Positions 25,437 through 33,233 of a stretch of 33,233 nt of DNA are shown piece by piece. The notes beneath the pieces were generated by a model that did no database searches, was not told the DNA's origin, and saw only the letters and a program-made list of their open reading frames with translations. Made by a program: the position numbers and the translations under genes. The stretch's first letter is position 1, and every line of letters begins with the position of its first letter. The stretch is from Fibrobacterota bacterium. Lineage in GTDB: Bacteria > Fibrobacterota > Fibrobacteria > UBA11236. Where the stretch lies: positions 1 through 33,233 of the forward strand of contig JAHFCH010000053.1 of the NCBI GenBank assembly GCA_023249635.1, in the 5' to 3' direction.

Positions 25437-26870
25437 GTGAACGCAAGAATTTTGGTAAAGCTTGCTTTTTGGTTGAGCGTTTTTTGCATTCCTGTACTAT
25501 CCAGCGACGAAATCTATACTCAAAGTTTTTTCGAGAAAAAATCCGCGGGTACCAAAAACCTCGTCGTATTCCTCCACGGAGTGCTTGGGGACGCAAGAAC
25601 GACTTGGACGGATGAAGGCACAAAAAGATTCTGGCCGATGCTGGTCAGGTATGATTCGTTGTTCAATTCCTTTGATGTCCTTTGTCTTGGCTACCACACT
25701 CCGTTCTTTAGCCGCTCCTTAACAATCGAGGAGACTGCGACAAAGCTCCTATCGGACTTCACGGACGAGACATCACGATATAGGAATATCGTGTTTGTGT
25801 GCCACAGTATGGGTGGCATTCTTGCAAAACGAATGTTGATTTGCGCTAGCCGGAGCGAACCAGACTTATACGCAAAGATAAAAGGCGTGGTATTTCTTTC
25901 GAATCCTGCGAACGGATCCGAAGTCGCTCATCTCGCGGCCTTCATAAAGGTTAGTCCTCAAATGCACGGCATGGATCCAATTGTCTTTAATGACTATTTG
26001 CAATCCGTTGAGAATGATTGGTTTGCCTTGATGCGAAATAGAACCCAGCCAAAAATGTATCCAATGGCTTTTTGCGCGTATGAAAAGTTGAAGTACTTGG
26101 GCGTAGTTGTCGTTGACAGGGATCTCGCGATTTCAACTTGCGATAATCCACTTTACGCTTTCCCCAGGAACCATTCCACCATTGTAAAACCGGTTGGATA
26201 TAGCGACGAGGTGTACAGATGGACTCGGTACAGGATTTTCGAATCGATGAACATGACTTCAAAACTATCGCTCACCGCGAAATCAGAGCAGATCCCGTTG
26301 CCACAGGATACCGGGGGTACCCTGATTCCTATTTCTGGAACGGAGATGGAAAAAATCTCCTCTTTAGGGTCAGAAATAATTGATTTCCGACCTGACCCTC
26401 ATTCCAAAAATTTTTCTGAGGACGTGGTGCGGAATTACCCTATCCGAGCAGAAAAAATCGAATGCAAACAAGGAGCTTGCGACTTATTTGTCGGAAAGAT
26501 AGAGCAATTAACTGAAAATTCCTTTCGTGTAAGAATTGTTTTTTCGACCGCTAAAATACCCGGTACTCGATTATCGGGGGCGAACCTAAATGAATTACCA
26601 ACCAGTTGGCAGGTTACCGCCGAGAAGTATGAACGTACGTTGAGCGTGAAATACGATACCCTGCAAGCGGTACCTTGGAACAGGGGAAAGCCTGCTGTTG
26701 TCGTTTATCCGAACGCGGCAAAGTTTATGAGCTTGGTTCTAAAATCCATGGATGTCAACTATGTGGCCGACCTTCAAAACCTTGTTGGGAAGGAACCATT
26801 TTTCGTTCTAGATAAAAGCACGGCTACGGATGGGGTCCATTACATACTCCAAACCAGAAAAGCCGAATAA
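25437..26870 (+). CDS. exported alpha/beta-hydrolase (PGAP1/DUF676-like), AT-rich
   Basis: A 477-residue protein from a GTG start with GGGGA 4 bases upstream. An N-terminal hydrophobic stretch (residues 6-22) acts as a signal. The hydrolase fold shows the oxyanion motif LVVFLHGVLGD (HG at 47-48), the nucleophile elbow FVCHSMGGILAKRM (Ser124), Asp227 (VVVDRDLA) and His246 (RNHSTIVKP), a complete triad. This resembles lipase/PGAP1-like serine esterases acting on lipids or lipid-linked esters. The last 200 residues (from about 275) are unplaced, with Lys/Glu-rich strands. Base composition is far more AT-rich than both neighbours, and Cys and Lys are more frequent. Both are seen directly and point to transfer from another genome. 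It interrupts an otherwise coherent sugar-metabolism cluster. Substrate unknown. Confidence 0.85.
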   Translation: MNARILVKLAFWLSVFCIPVLSSDEIYTQSFFEKKSAGTKNLVVFLHGVLGDARTTWTDEGTKRFWPMLVRYDSLFNSFDVLCLGYHTPFFSRSLTIEETATKLLSDFTDETSRYRNIVFVCHSMGGILAKRMLICASRSEPDLYAKIKGVVFLSNPANGSEVAHLAAFIKVSPQMHGMDPIVFNDYLQSVENDWFALMRNRTQPKMYPMAFCAYEKLKYLGVVVVDRDLAISTCDNPLYAFPRNHSTIVKPVGYSDEVYRWTRYRIFESMNMTSKLSLTAKSEQIPLPQDTGGTLIPISGTEMEKISSLGSEIIDFRPDPHSKNFSEDVVRNYPIRAEKIECKQGACDLFVGKIEQLTENSFRVRIVFSTAKIPGTRLSGANLNELPTSWQVTAEKYERTLSVKYDTLQAVPWNRGKPAVVVYPNAAKFMSLVLKSMDVNYVADLQNLVGKEPFFVLDKSTATDGVHYILQTRKAE

Positions 26871-27083
26871 GAAATCTCCGGGGCCTCGGCGCAGCCATTA
26901 TCCCTCTTTATATCGGAATTAACTCTTTAGAATTTTTCACCCCCTGAGACCGACCCGCGCCGCTTGGGAAGCTTGGGCGCGCCCGGCGGCGCCACGCATC
27001 CTTTGCTGCGCTTATCGCAACGCTTATTTCCCCTAAGCAATACCGCCCTCTCCACTCGGGCATATATTCACTGCAATCGGAAT

Positions 27084-27088
27084 GGAGG
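27084..27088 (+). promoter_or_regulatory. ribosome binding site deciding a TTG start
   Basis: GGAGG seven bases before TTG 27096 in the sugar dehydrogenase frame; no such site precedes the upstream ATG 26964. Confidence 0.6.
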
Positions 27089-27095
27089 GGGAAGG

Positions 27096-28799
27096 TTGCA
27101 AAGCATTCGCTGGATCGCGATGGTGGTATTCTCGGTTTCGGGCGCGCCGTACTCCCAAAGTTGCCTTGCTCCCGAGACCTATGTCCCGCTGGCGGGGGAT
27201 TTCGACGTGCAAACCATCATCCCGAACAATACCCTTGATCAACCGATGACTATGGCCATCGCGCGCGATGGCCGCGTGTGGGCCGGCCAGCGGGACGGGG
27301 TCATCTACTCCTATGCGCCCGCAGCGGGTTGGAAATCGGATACCGCCGCCGCCTTGGACGTTTACCTCTATGTGGATGGCGCCTATGATATGGGCGGGCT
27401 TTGGGGAATGGCCTTGAGCCCGAGCTTCGCCGCGGACGGCTGGATGTACCTGTACTACCCTCCGCGTTCCTTGTGGAACGGGAAATCCGATCATAGCGGC
27501 CGCCTTACCTATCGTCTCTCCCGGTTCCAGGTGACCTCCGCGAACAAATTGAACGCGGGTTCGGAGCAGGTGCTGCTTAGCGTGGAGCAGATGACGGAAA
27601 CGCATAACGGCGGTTCGCTGAAGTTCGGGAAGAACGGTGACCTGTACCTTTCCACGGGCGACAACCATCGGCCCGGGTGCGGTGACGCGTACCCGCCGAC
27701 GGATGAAAACGATGTCACCTGCGATGATGGCGCTACGACGGCGAATACGGACACCTTGCTGGGAAAGGTGCTGCGCATCCATCCGGAAGCGAACCTGGTG
27801 GCCGGGAAGTATTACACCATCCCCGCCGGTAACCTTTTCCCGATAGGAACACCCAAGGCCCGGCCCGAGATTTACACCATGGGGCATCGTAATCCGTTCA
27901 AGATCTTTCCGGATCCCGTCACGGGAAGGCTTTACGTACCCATGTTCGGGCCGGGCCATGGCGACGATCCCGTGCGCGGGCCCAAGGGCGGCGATGTAGT
28001 CGAGGTGACGGATTCGGCGGCGAATTTCGGATACCCTTATTTCCTCAAGGCCAGGCAGCCGTATTGCCATTGGGACTACGCGGCCAAATCCTGCACCCCC
28101 ATTCCTGGGCATGCGGGCGTCTTCTTCGATCCGGATCATCCGGTAAATCCTTCCAAGAACAATACCGGCTTGGTCGATTTGCCTCCGGTCAAGGCGGCCG
28201 TGATGTGGCAAGGCGACTCCCTTACCGGCATAGGCGGCTGCGGCTGGGGCGCGGGCGAAGTCTACCATTTCGATCCCTCCCTCAACTCGGGCGCCAAGTT
28301 CCCCCCGTATTTCAACGGCAAATGGTTGCTTTTCGATATCGCGGGAGTGGGAAACCATCTGATCAGCATGGCCCCATCGCCGTCGCCGGTGGCAGCCATT
28401 TCCAAAAAGCAGATCGCCAATCCGCCCTGGGGCGGGCTTGGGAATTTCAGCGGCAACATCATGGAAATGCTGTACGGCCCCGGAGACGGCGCGCTCTACG
28501 TGCTCGACTATGGGGCGGCCTTCTATGCCAAGAACCAGAGCGCGTCCCTGAAGAAAATCATCTATAAGGGGTGCCTGCCGGCTACCGCGTTGGCGCACCC
28601 ACGGAAGCAATTGGCGGCGAATGCGGGCATGCTCTCATTCGGCGGGCGCGCATTGTCGCCTCCGGCGGGATCGCGTAAAATGCAGGTGTTCGATCTATCG
28701 GGGAAAATGGTTTTCGGGAAGGATCTGTCGCCGGCCAATCCAGGGCGGATCGAAATGCCCGGTCTGGGCTCCAATCTGCTTTGGGTGGTTTTCCAGTGA
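27096..28799 (+). CDS. exported glucose/sorbosone-dehydrogenase-like beta-propeller protein
   Basis: A 567-residue exported protein, start TTG 27096, with a signal peptide (IRWIAMVVFSVSGAPYSQ). The body is the six-bladed propeller of the glucose/sorbosone dehydrogenase (GSDH) family: PMTMAIARDGRVWAGQRDG, GLWGMALSPSF, NGGSLKFGKNGDLYLSTGD, and IYTMGHRNPFKIFPDPVTG before GGDVVEVTDSAANFGYP. Such proteins oxidise sugars using PQQ or related cofactors in the periplasm. Many Cys residues (YCHWDYAAKSC, GGCGWGAG) suggest disulfides. The last 50 residues (LSPPAGSRKMQVFDLSGKM to the end, GSNLLWVVFQ) resemble a secretion-sorting tail. The stop overlaps the next start (GTGA), so DUF1080 is translationally coupled. 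A 225-base gap without a gene precedes it. Confidence 0.86.
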   Translation: MQSIRWIAMVVFSVSGAPYSQSCLAPETYVPLAGDFDVQTIIPNNTLDQPMTMAIARDGRVWAGQRDGVIYSYAPAAGWKSDTAAALDVYLYVDGAYDMGGLWGMALSPSFAADGWMYLYYPPRSLWNGKSDHSGRLTYRLSRFQVTSANKLNAGSEQVLLSVEQMTETHNGGSLKFGKNGDLYLSTGDNHRPGCGDAYPPTDENDVTCDDGATTANTDTLLGKVLRIHPEANLVAGKYYTIPAGNLFPIGTPKARPEIYTMGHRNPFKIFPDPVTGRLYVPMFGPGHGDDPVRGPKGGDVVEVTDSAANFGYPYFLKARQPYCHWDYAAKSCTPIPGHAGVFFDPDHPVNPSKNNTGLVDLPPVKAAVMWQGDSLTGIGGCGWGAGEVYHFDPSLNSGAKFPPYFNGKWLLFDIAGVGNHLISMAPSPSPVAAISKKQIANPPWGGLGNFSGNIMEMLYGPGDGALYVLDYGAAFYAKNQSASLKKIIYKGCLPATALAHPRKQLAANAGMLSFGGRALSPPAGSRKMQVFDLSGKMVFGKDLSPANPGRIEMPGLGSNLLWVVFQ

Positions 28800-29812
28800 A
28801 GACGCTACCCTTTCTTGGCATGGCGCTGCTGGGAATTTTCTCCGCCGCGCACGAGTCGCCAATGCCCACCGTTCCCGTAAGCGCGGATTCGGGTTGGGTG
28901 AAGCTGTTCAACGGAAAGGACTTCGAAGGCCTGTACGTACGCCGCGGCGCGGTGCTGCAGGATCCCGCCACCCAGACCGTCTATAAGATAGAAGGGGATT
29001 CCATCCATGTGCCAGCGGGCGGTGGGGGTTTGCTGACGACTCGGAAAACCTATTCCCGCTACCAGATGCGGGTGAAATACCGCTATGCGGCGACGGGGAC
29101 GGGACAGAACGCCGGCTTGCAATACCATGTGGAACCCACGGATTTCGATGCGACGGAAAAATCCGGATCCCAGAATACGCAGGTGCCCTATTTCTTCGGG
29201 CGAAGCTTCGTGCAATCCATAGAATTCCAAACCTATGTGGGCAATGCGGGCGCCTATATCGGAATCGGAAACCTCTGGGCCCGGACGACGACCGCGGGCG
29301 GGAAATTCTCCCCGGGCGGATCACCGTTTATCGCCACTCCCGATAAGGGCGGGGGCGGCCGCTATATCAATACGGCCAGCCCTAATCTACCCGTCGACTA
29401 TACGAAGTGGGTGCAATGCCAGATCAACGTGTACGGGGCCGACAGCTCCATCCACATGATCAACGGGCAGGTGGTGGTGAAGGCCTGGAAGCTGAGGAAG
29501 GTGGTGAGAACCGCCGGCGGCGGCGCGGACGATTATGCGGGAGATGCGGATACTTCCGCCGCGGTTCCGAACGATATGGGGCATATCGGGCTGCAGGCGG
29601 AAGGCTCGAATATCTTCTATCGCGATTGGGAGATAAGGCTTTTGGATTCCCAGGGGAACCCCATCCTTACCACCACGCTGGCGCACCCCCGCGAAGCGCG
29701 GCGAACCCGGGCCCTGCCTATCGGGTTCGGATCGGGAGCGATGGCGACGCCGAACGGCATGGTGGATGCGGTAGGCAGACGCCGCTTCCCCGTGATGGAT
29801 GCTTCGCGCTGA
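28796..29812 (+). CDS. exported DUF1080 (3-keto-disaccharide-hydrolase-like) protein
   Basis: A 338-residue protein from GTG 28796, whose codon overlaps the stop of the preceding gene (GTGA). A signal peptide (LPFLGMALLGIFSAA) leads to the DUF1080 jelly roll: WVKLFNGKDFEGLYV, LLTTRKTYSRYQMRVKYRY, GQNAGLQYHV, SIEFQTYVGN, WVQCQINVYGADSSIHMING, and DMGHIGLQAEGSNIFYRDWEI. This family is a concanavalin-like sugar-binding or hydrolase fold; some members hydrolyse 3-keto-glycosides. Its pairing with a GSDH-type dehydrogenase and ThuA suggests oxidise-then-cleave sugar chemistry, which is inference. The tail (TTTLAHPREARR, then MVDAVGRRRFP) echoes that of the dehydrogenase. It ends 61 bases before the convergent SPFH gene. 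Confidence 0.9.
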   Translation: MKTLPFLGMALLGIFSAAHESPMPTVPVSADSGWVKLFNGKDFEGLYVRRGAVLQDPATQTVYKIEGDSIHVPAGGGGLLTTRKTYSRYQMRVKYRYAATGTGQNAGLQYHVEPTDFDATEKSGSQNTQVPYFFGRSFVQSIEFQTYVGNAGAYIGIGNLWARTTTAGGKFSPGGSPFIATPDKGGGGRYINTASPNLPVDYTKWVQCQINVYGADSSIHMINGQVVVKAWKLRKVVRTAGGGADDYAGDADTSAAVPNDMGHIGLQAEGSNIFYRDWEIRLLDSQGNPILTTTLAHPREARRTRALPIGFGSGAMATPNGMVDAVGRRRFPVMDASR

Positions 29813-29820
29813 CGTCCCAA

Positions 29821-29845
29821 GCCCGTAACCCTTAGGGTCACGGGC
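29821..29845. terminator. hairpin between convergent genes
   Basis: GCCCGT-A-ACCCT and AGGGT-C-ACGGGC (29821-29832, 29834-29845) form a stem of 11 pairs with one mismatch. No T-run follows on either strand. It may end both convergent transcripts. Confidence 0.4.
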
Positions 29846-29873
29846 CGGGACTCGAGGGGAGAAAACCCCGGGA

Positions 29874-31802
29874 CTACGCTTTCGGCTTGTTGCCCGCGGG
29901 GCCCTTGCCCCCGTTGCCCGGTTCCATCATCTCCATCAGCTTCAATCCCAGCAGACCATCGATGGCGCTGCCGCCGCCGTTGGACCCGCCGCCGATGAGG
30001 ATGTCGGGGATGAGCTTTATGTGGCCGCGCGAGAGTTCTTCCGTGATCTTGTAACGGGTGAAGTTCTCGCCGCCCAAGGCCTTGACCGCAAGTTCGTAGG
30101 CCTCGGCGGTGGATTTACCGATGGCCAGGATCTTGCCGGCCTCGGCGCTACCGGTGAGGTTGATCTGTTCGGCTTGGGCCGAAGCCTTGAGTTTGGTGGC
30201 TTCCGATTCGGCGCGGGCCTGGGCCATGGTGGCTTCGGCCTGGCCGTGGGCGCGCACCTTGATGGCTTCCGCTTCGGCGCCTACCGCCAGCTTGACGCCG
30301 GAGGCATCGCCCTCGGCCTTCTTGACGGTAGCGTTGGCGGTACGTTCCGCGATTTCCACGCTTTGCTGGGCCCGCACGATGTCCTTTTGCATGTCGGCGA
30401 TGGCGGTTTCCTTTTCCATGCCCTGGCGCGTCTCCTGCGCCTTCTTCTGGGTTTCGTAGGTGATCTTCTGCTCTTCGGCGATCTTGCGATCGGTCAAGGT
30501 CTTCATCAGGGAATCGGGCGGCACGATGTCGCCGATCAGGGTATCCACCGCGTTCACGTTGTACTCGTCCAGTACCCGCTTGATATGCATCTTCGCGGAT
30601 TCCTGCCGCTCCTTACGGGTGCTCAGGAAGGCGATGACGTCGCTATCCTGCGCCGAGTTGCGGAAGTAATTACCGATGGTGGGTTCGAGCACCTGGGATA
30701 CCAGGTTGACCATGTTGCCGAAGCGCGCGATGACCTTGGGCGCTTCGGTGGTGGGTACGTGGATGATCTGGGCCACGTCCAGGTTGAAGGGGAAGCCGTC
30801 CTTGGAACGCACGGTGATGGTGGACAGGTTCTTATCGAGGTTATGCGCCTCGCTGCGGGCCGCGGCCCAGTTGAGCACCAGGTTGGTGGTAGGCACGAGC
30901 TCGACCTTCATGATGTACTTGTTGATGGGATATTTTCCCGGGCCCATGGGTTCCACCCACACGCCCTTTTGGCCCTTCCCGACGATATTGCCATGCTTGA
31001 AATCGCTTCCGGTCAGGTCATGGCCTTCCAGCCCTACATAAGAGATGACCACGCCCACGTAACCGATGGCGATCTCCATCATGGGGATTTCTTCGATCTG
31101 CACGGCCCAGGGGTTGAGGTTATATGAGCCCGCCAGGATCACCTGAGGCTGAAGGCCGCGGTTGCCCCCGCGTTGGATAAAGGCATCGAAATCCTGGAAG
31201 TTGTTATGGCCTTCCACCGTCTTGCCGGCTATCTGCCCGGCTTCTACGGGATAGCCGTCGAGGGTGGTCACGATGCCGACCATGCTTTCCTGGATGCGCA
31301 CCATGTCGGTGATGGAGATTTGGAACTGCATGGTGTTGATACGGTATGAGCCCGCGGTGACATAGGTGGCCTGGCGGCCGCGCTGGCCGCCCGTGCTCAG
31401 GAACTTGACCGCGTCCTGGAAGGTGTCGCAGTCGACGCGGCGGGCCAGGATGCTGCCAGTGGGAATGGCGGCGCCGTCCTTGGCCATGATCAGGCCTATC
31501 TTGCCTTCGGGGATGATGGTGAATTTCTCCATGGTCACGTCGTACTGCCAGAACCATTTCCAGAAGTACAGCCCCGGGGCCAAGGTCTTGCCTTGGAAGC
31601 CGGCTTCGCCTTTGGTGGCGATGATGCGGCCGTCGGGCAGCTCGCGGTTGGCGCCGAGCAACACGAATTTCTTGGTCACCAGGCCGATGCGGTCTTCGGG
31701 CACGATGACCATGCCGAACAATACCCGCAGGATGACCTTATACAGGGCCAGGCATACGACTATGAGCGCGACCCACCAATATTGCAGAATGTCTACTTGC
31801 AT
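29874..31802 (-). CDS. flotillin-like SPFH-domain membrane protein
   Basis: A 642-residue membrane-scaffold protein. ATG 31802 has AAGGA about 4 bases upstream and is followed by a membrane helix (WWVALIVVCLALYKVIL). The SPFH/band-7 region runs from about residue 30 to 400 (VIVPEDRIGLVTKKF, IIATKGEAGFQGKTLAPG, VRSKDGFPFNLDVAQIIHV). A long charged coiled coil follows (residues about 425-565; AAEAEAIKVRAHGQAEATMA-type heptads), as in flotillins. The tail is Gly/Lys/Pro-rich. Flotillins organise membrane microdomains. No NfeD-type partner gene is next to it. Repeat SGG-type blocks (STGGQRGRQATYV and RGGNRGLQPQVIL) hint that the N-terminal region contains two related segments. The sequence further upstream in frame is unsupported. 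Confidence 0.9.
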   Translation of the reverse strand: MQVDILQYWWVALIVVCLALYKVILRVLFGMVIVPEDRIGLVTKKFVLLGANRELPDGRIIATKGEAGFQGKTLAPGLYFWKWFWQYDVTMEKFTIIPEGKIGLIMAKDGAAIPTGSILARRVDCDTFQDAVKFLSTGGQRGRQATYVTAGSYRINTMQFQISITDMVRIQESMVGIVTTLDGYPVEAGQIAGKTVEGHNNFQDFDAFIQRGGNRGLQPQVILAGSYNLNPWAVQIEEIPMMEIAIGYVGVVISYVGLEGHDLTGSDFKHGNIVGKGQKGVWVEPMGPGKYPINKYIMKVELVPTTNLVLNWAAARSEAHNLDKNLSTITVRSKDGFPFNLDVAQIIHVPTTEAPKVIARFGNMVNLVSQVLEPTIGNYFRNSAQDSDVIAFLSTRKERQESAKMHIKRVLDEYNVNAVDTLIGDIVPPDSLMKTLTDRKIAEEQKITYETQKKAQETRQGMEKETAIADMQKDIVRAQQSVEIAERTANATVKKAEGDASGVKLAVGAEAEAIKVRAHGQAEATMAQARAESEATKLKASAQAEQINLTGSAEAGKILAIGKSTAEAYELAVKALGGENFTRYKITEELSRGHIKLIPDILIGGGSNGGGSAIDGLLGLKLMEMMEPGNGGKGPAGNKPKA

Positions 31803-31990
31803 GATTTCCTTCTTTGTGTGGTGTAATGCATGGGATGAAAAGTAGCTACCCGGAGTAGCGCGGAAGCGGAAATCGGCTAGCGCCGAAATCACCACGCTTT
31901 ATGGTGTAGGGGCGAATTCGGGGGGATTTGGGCAGGGAAAACGGGGTAGCCCGCGGGGTCCGGTTGGATTATATTGCGCCGGAAAACGCT

Positions 31991-33233
<1,243 letters not shown>

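Noticed and set aside
27033-28610. 525-codon minus-strand frame over the sugar dehydrogenase
   Set aside because: Composed of His/Arg/Gly-rich random-looking residues, while the plus-strand frame has clear GSDH motifs.
30021-31127. 368-codon plus-strand frame over the SPFH gene
   Set aside because: Antisense mirror of the coiled coil; Gly/Phe/Leu-rich low-complexity product with no recognisable domain.

Overview
The window is GC-rich DNA (roughly 60-70 % G+C by eye through most of it) with tightly packed genes, mostly on the minus strand. A lipoprotein ends in what I recognise as a fibro-slime domain. Many exported proteins are present, and several end in short tails that look like secretion/sorting signals. 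Together these suggest a Gram-negative bacterium of the Fibrobacterota or a close relative. This is inference from family content only. Both edges cut through genes: a WD40 protein at the left and a hybrid histidine kinase at the right.

Layout. 1-2.5 kb (+): the C-terminal part of a 14-blade WD40 protein with a PEGA domain, then a small unknown gene and a clear intrinsic terminator. 2.5-12 kb (-): a compact five-gene operon of transglutaminase+DUF2126, a circularly permuted ATP-grasp fused to alpha-E, a transglutaminase, a stand-alone circularly permuted ATP-grasp and a stand-alone alpha-E. It holds two versions of the same predicted peptide-ligase module, one fused and one split, and is the most interesting system here. 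12-18.5 kb (-): a di-heme cytochrome c oxidoreductase with a long extra N-terminal half, a fibro-slime lipoprotein, and upstream of it an exported CsgG/TolB-like protein whose frame is broken at a 7-bp tandem repeat. 18.9-24.2 kb (-): a TPR + CPBP membrane protease, an FAD/Rieske oxidoreductase interrupted by one in-frame amber codon, and a secreted alpha/beta hydrolase with a fibronectin-III-like domain.

24.3-29.8 kb (+): an exported ThuA-domain protein, an AT-richer exported lipase-like gene that looks foreign, and a translationally coupled pair of sugar dehydrogenase and DUF1080 proteins. ThuA, the dehydrogenase and DUF1080 are families that recur together in carbohydrate (3-keto-glycoside-type) catabolism. 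29.9-31.8 kb (-): a flotillin-like SPFH membrane protein. 32.0 kb to the right edge (-): the C-terminal part of a hybrid sensor kinase with a receiver domain.

No tRNA, rRNA, CRISPR array, transposase or integrase was seen. Two genes between 17 and 22.5 kb carry a single disabling lesion each. They could be real decay, phase-variable or assembly-error loci, and raw reads would separate these.
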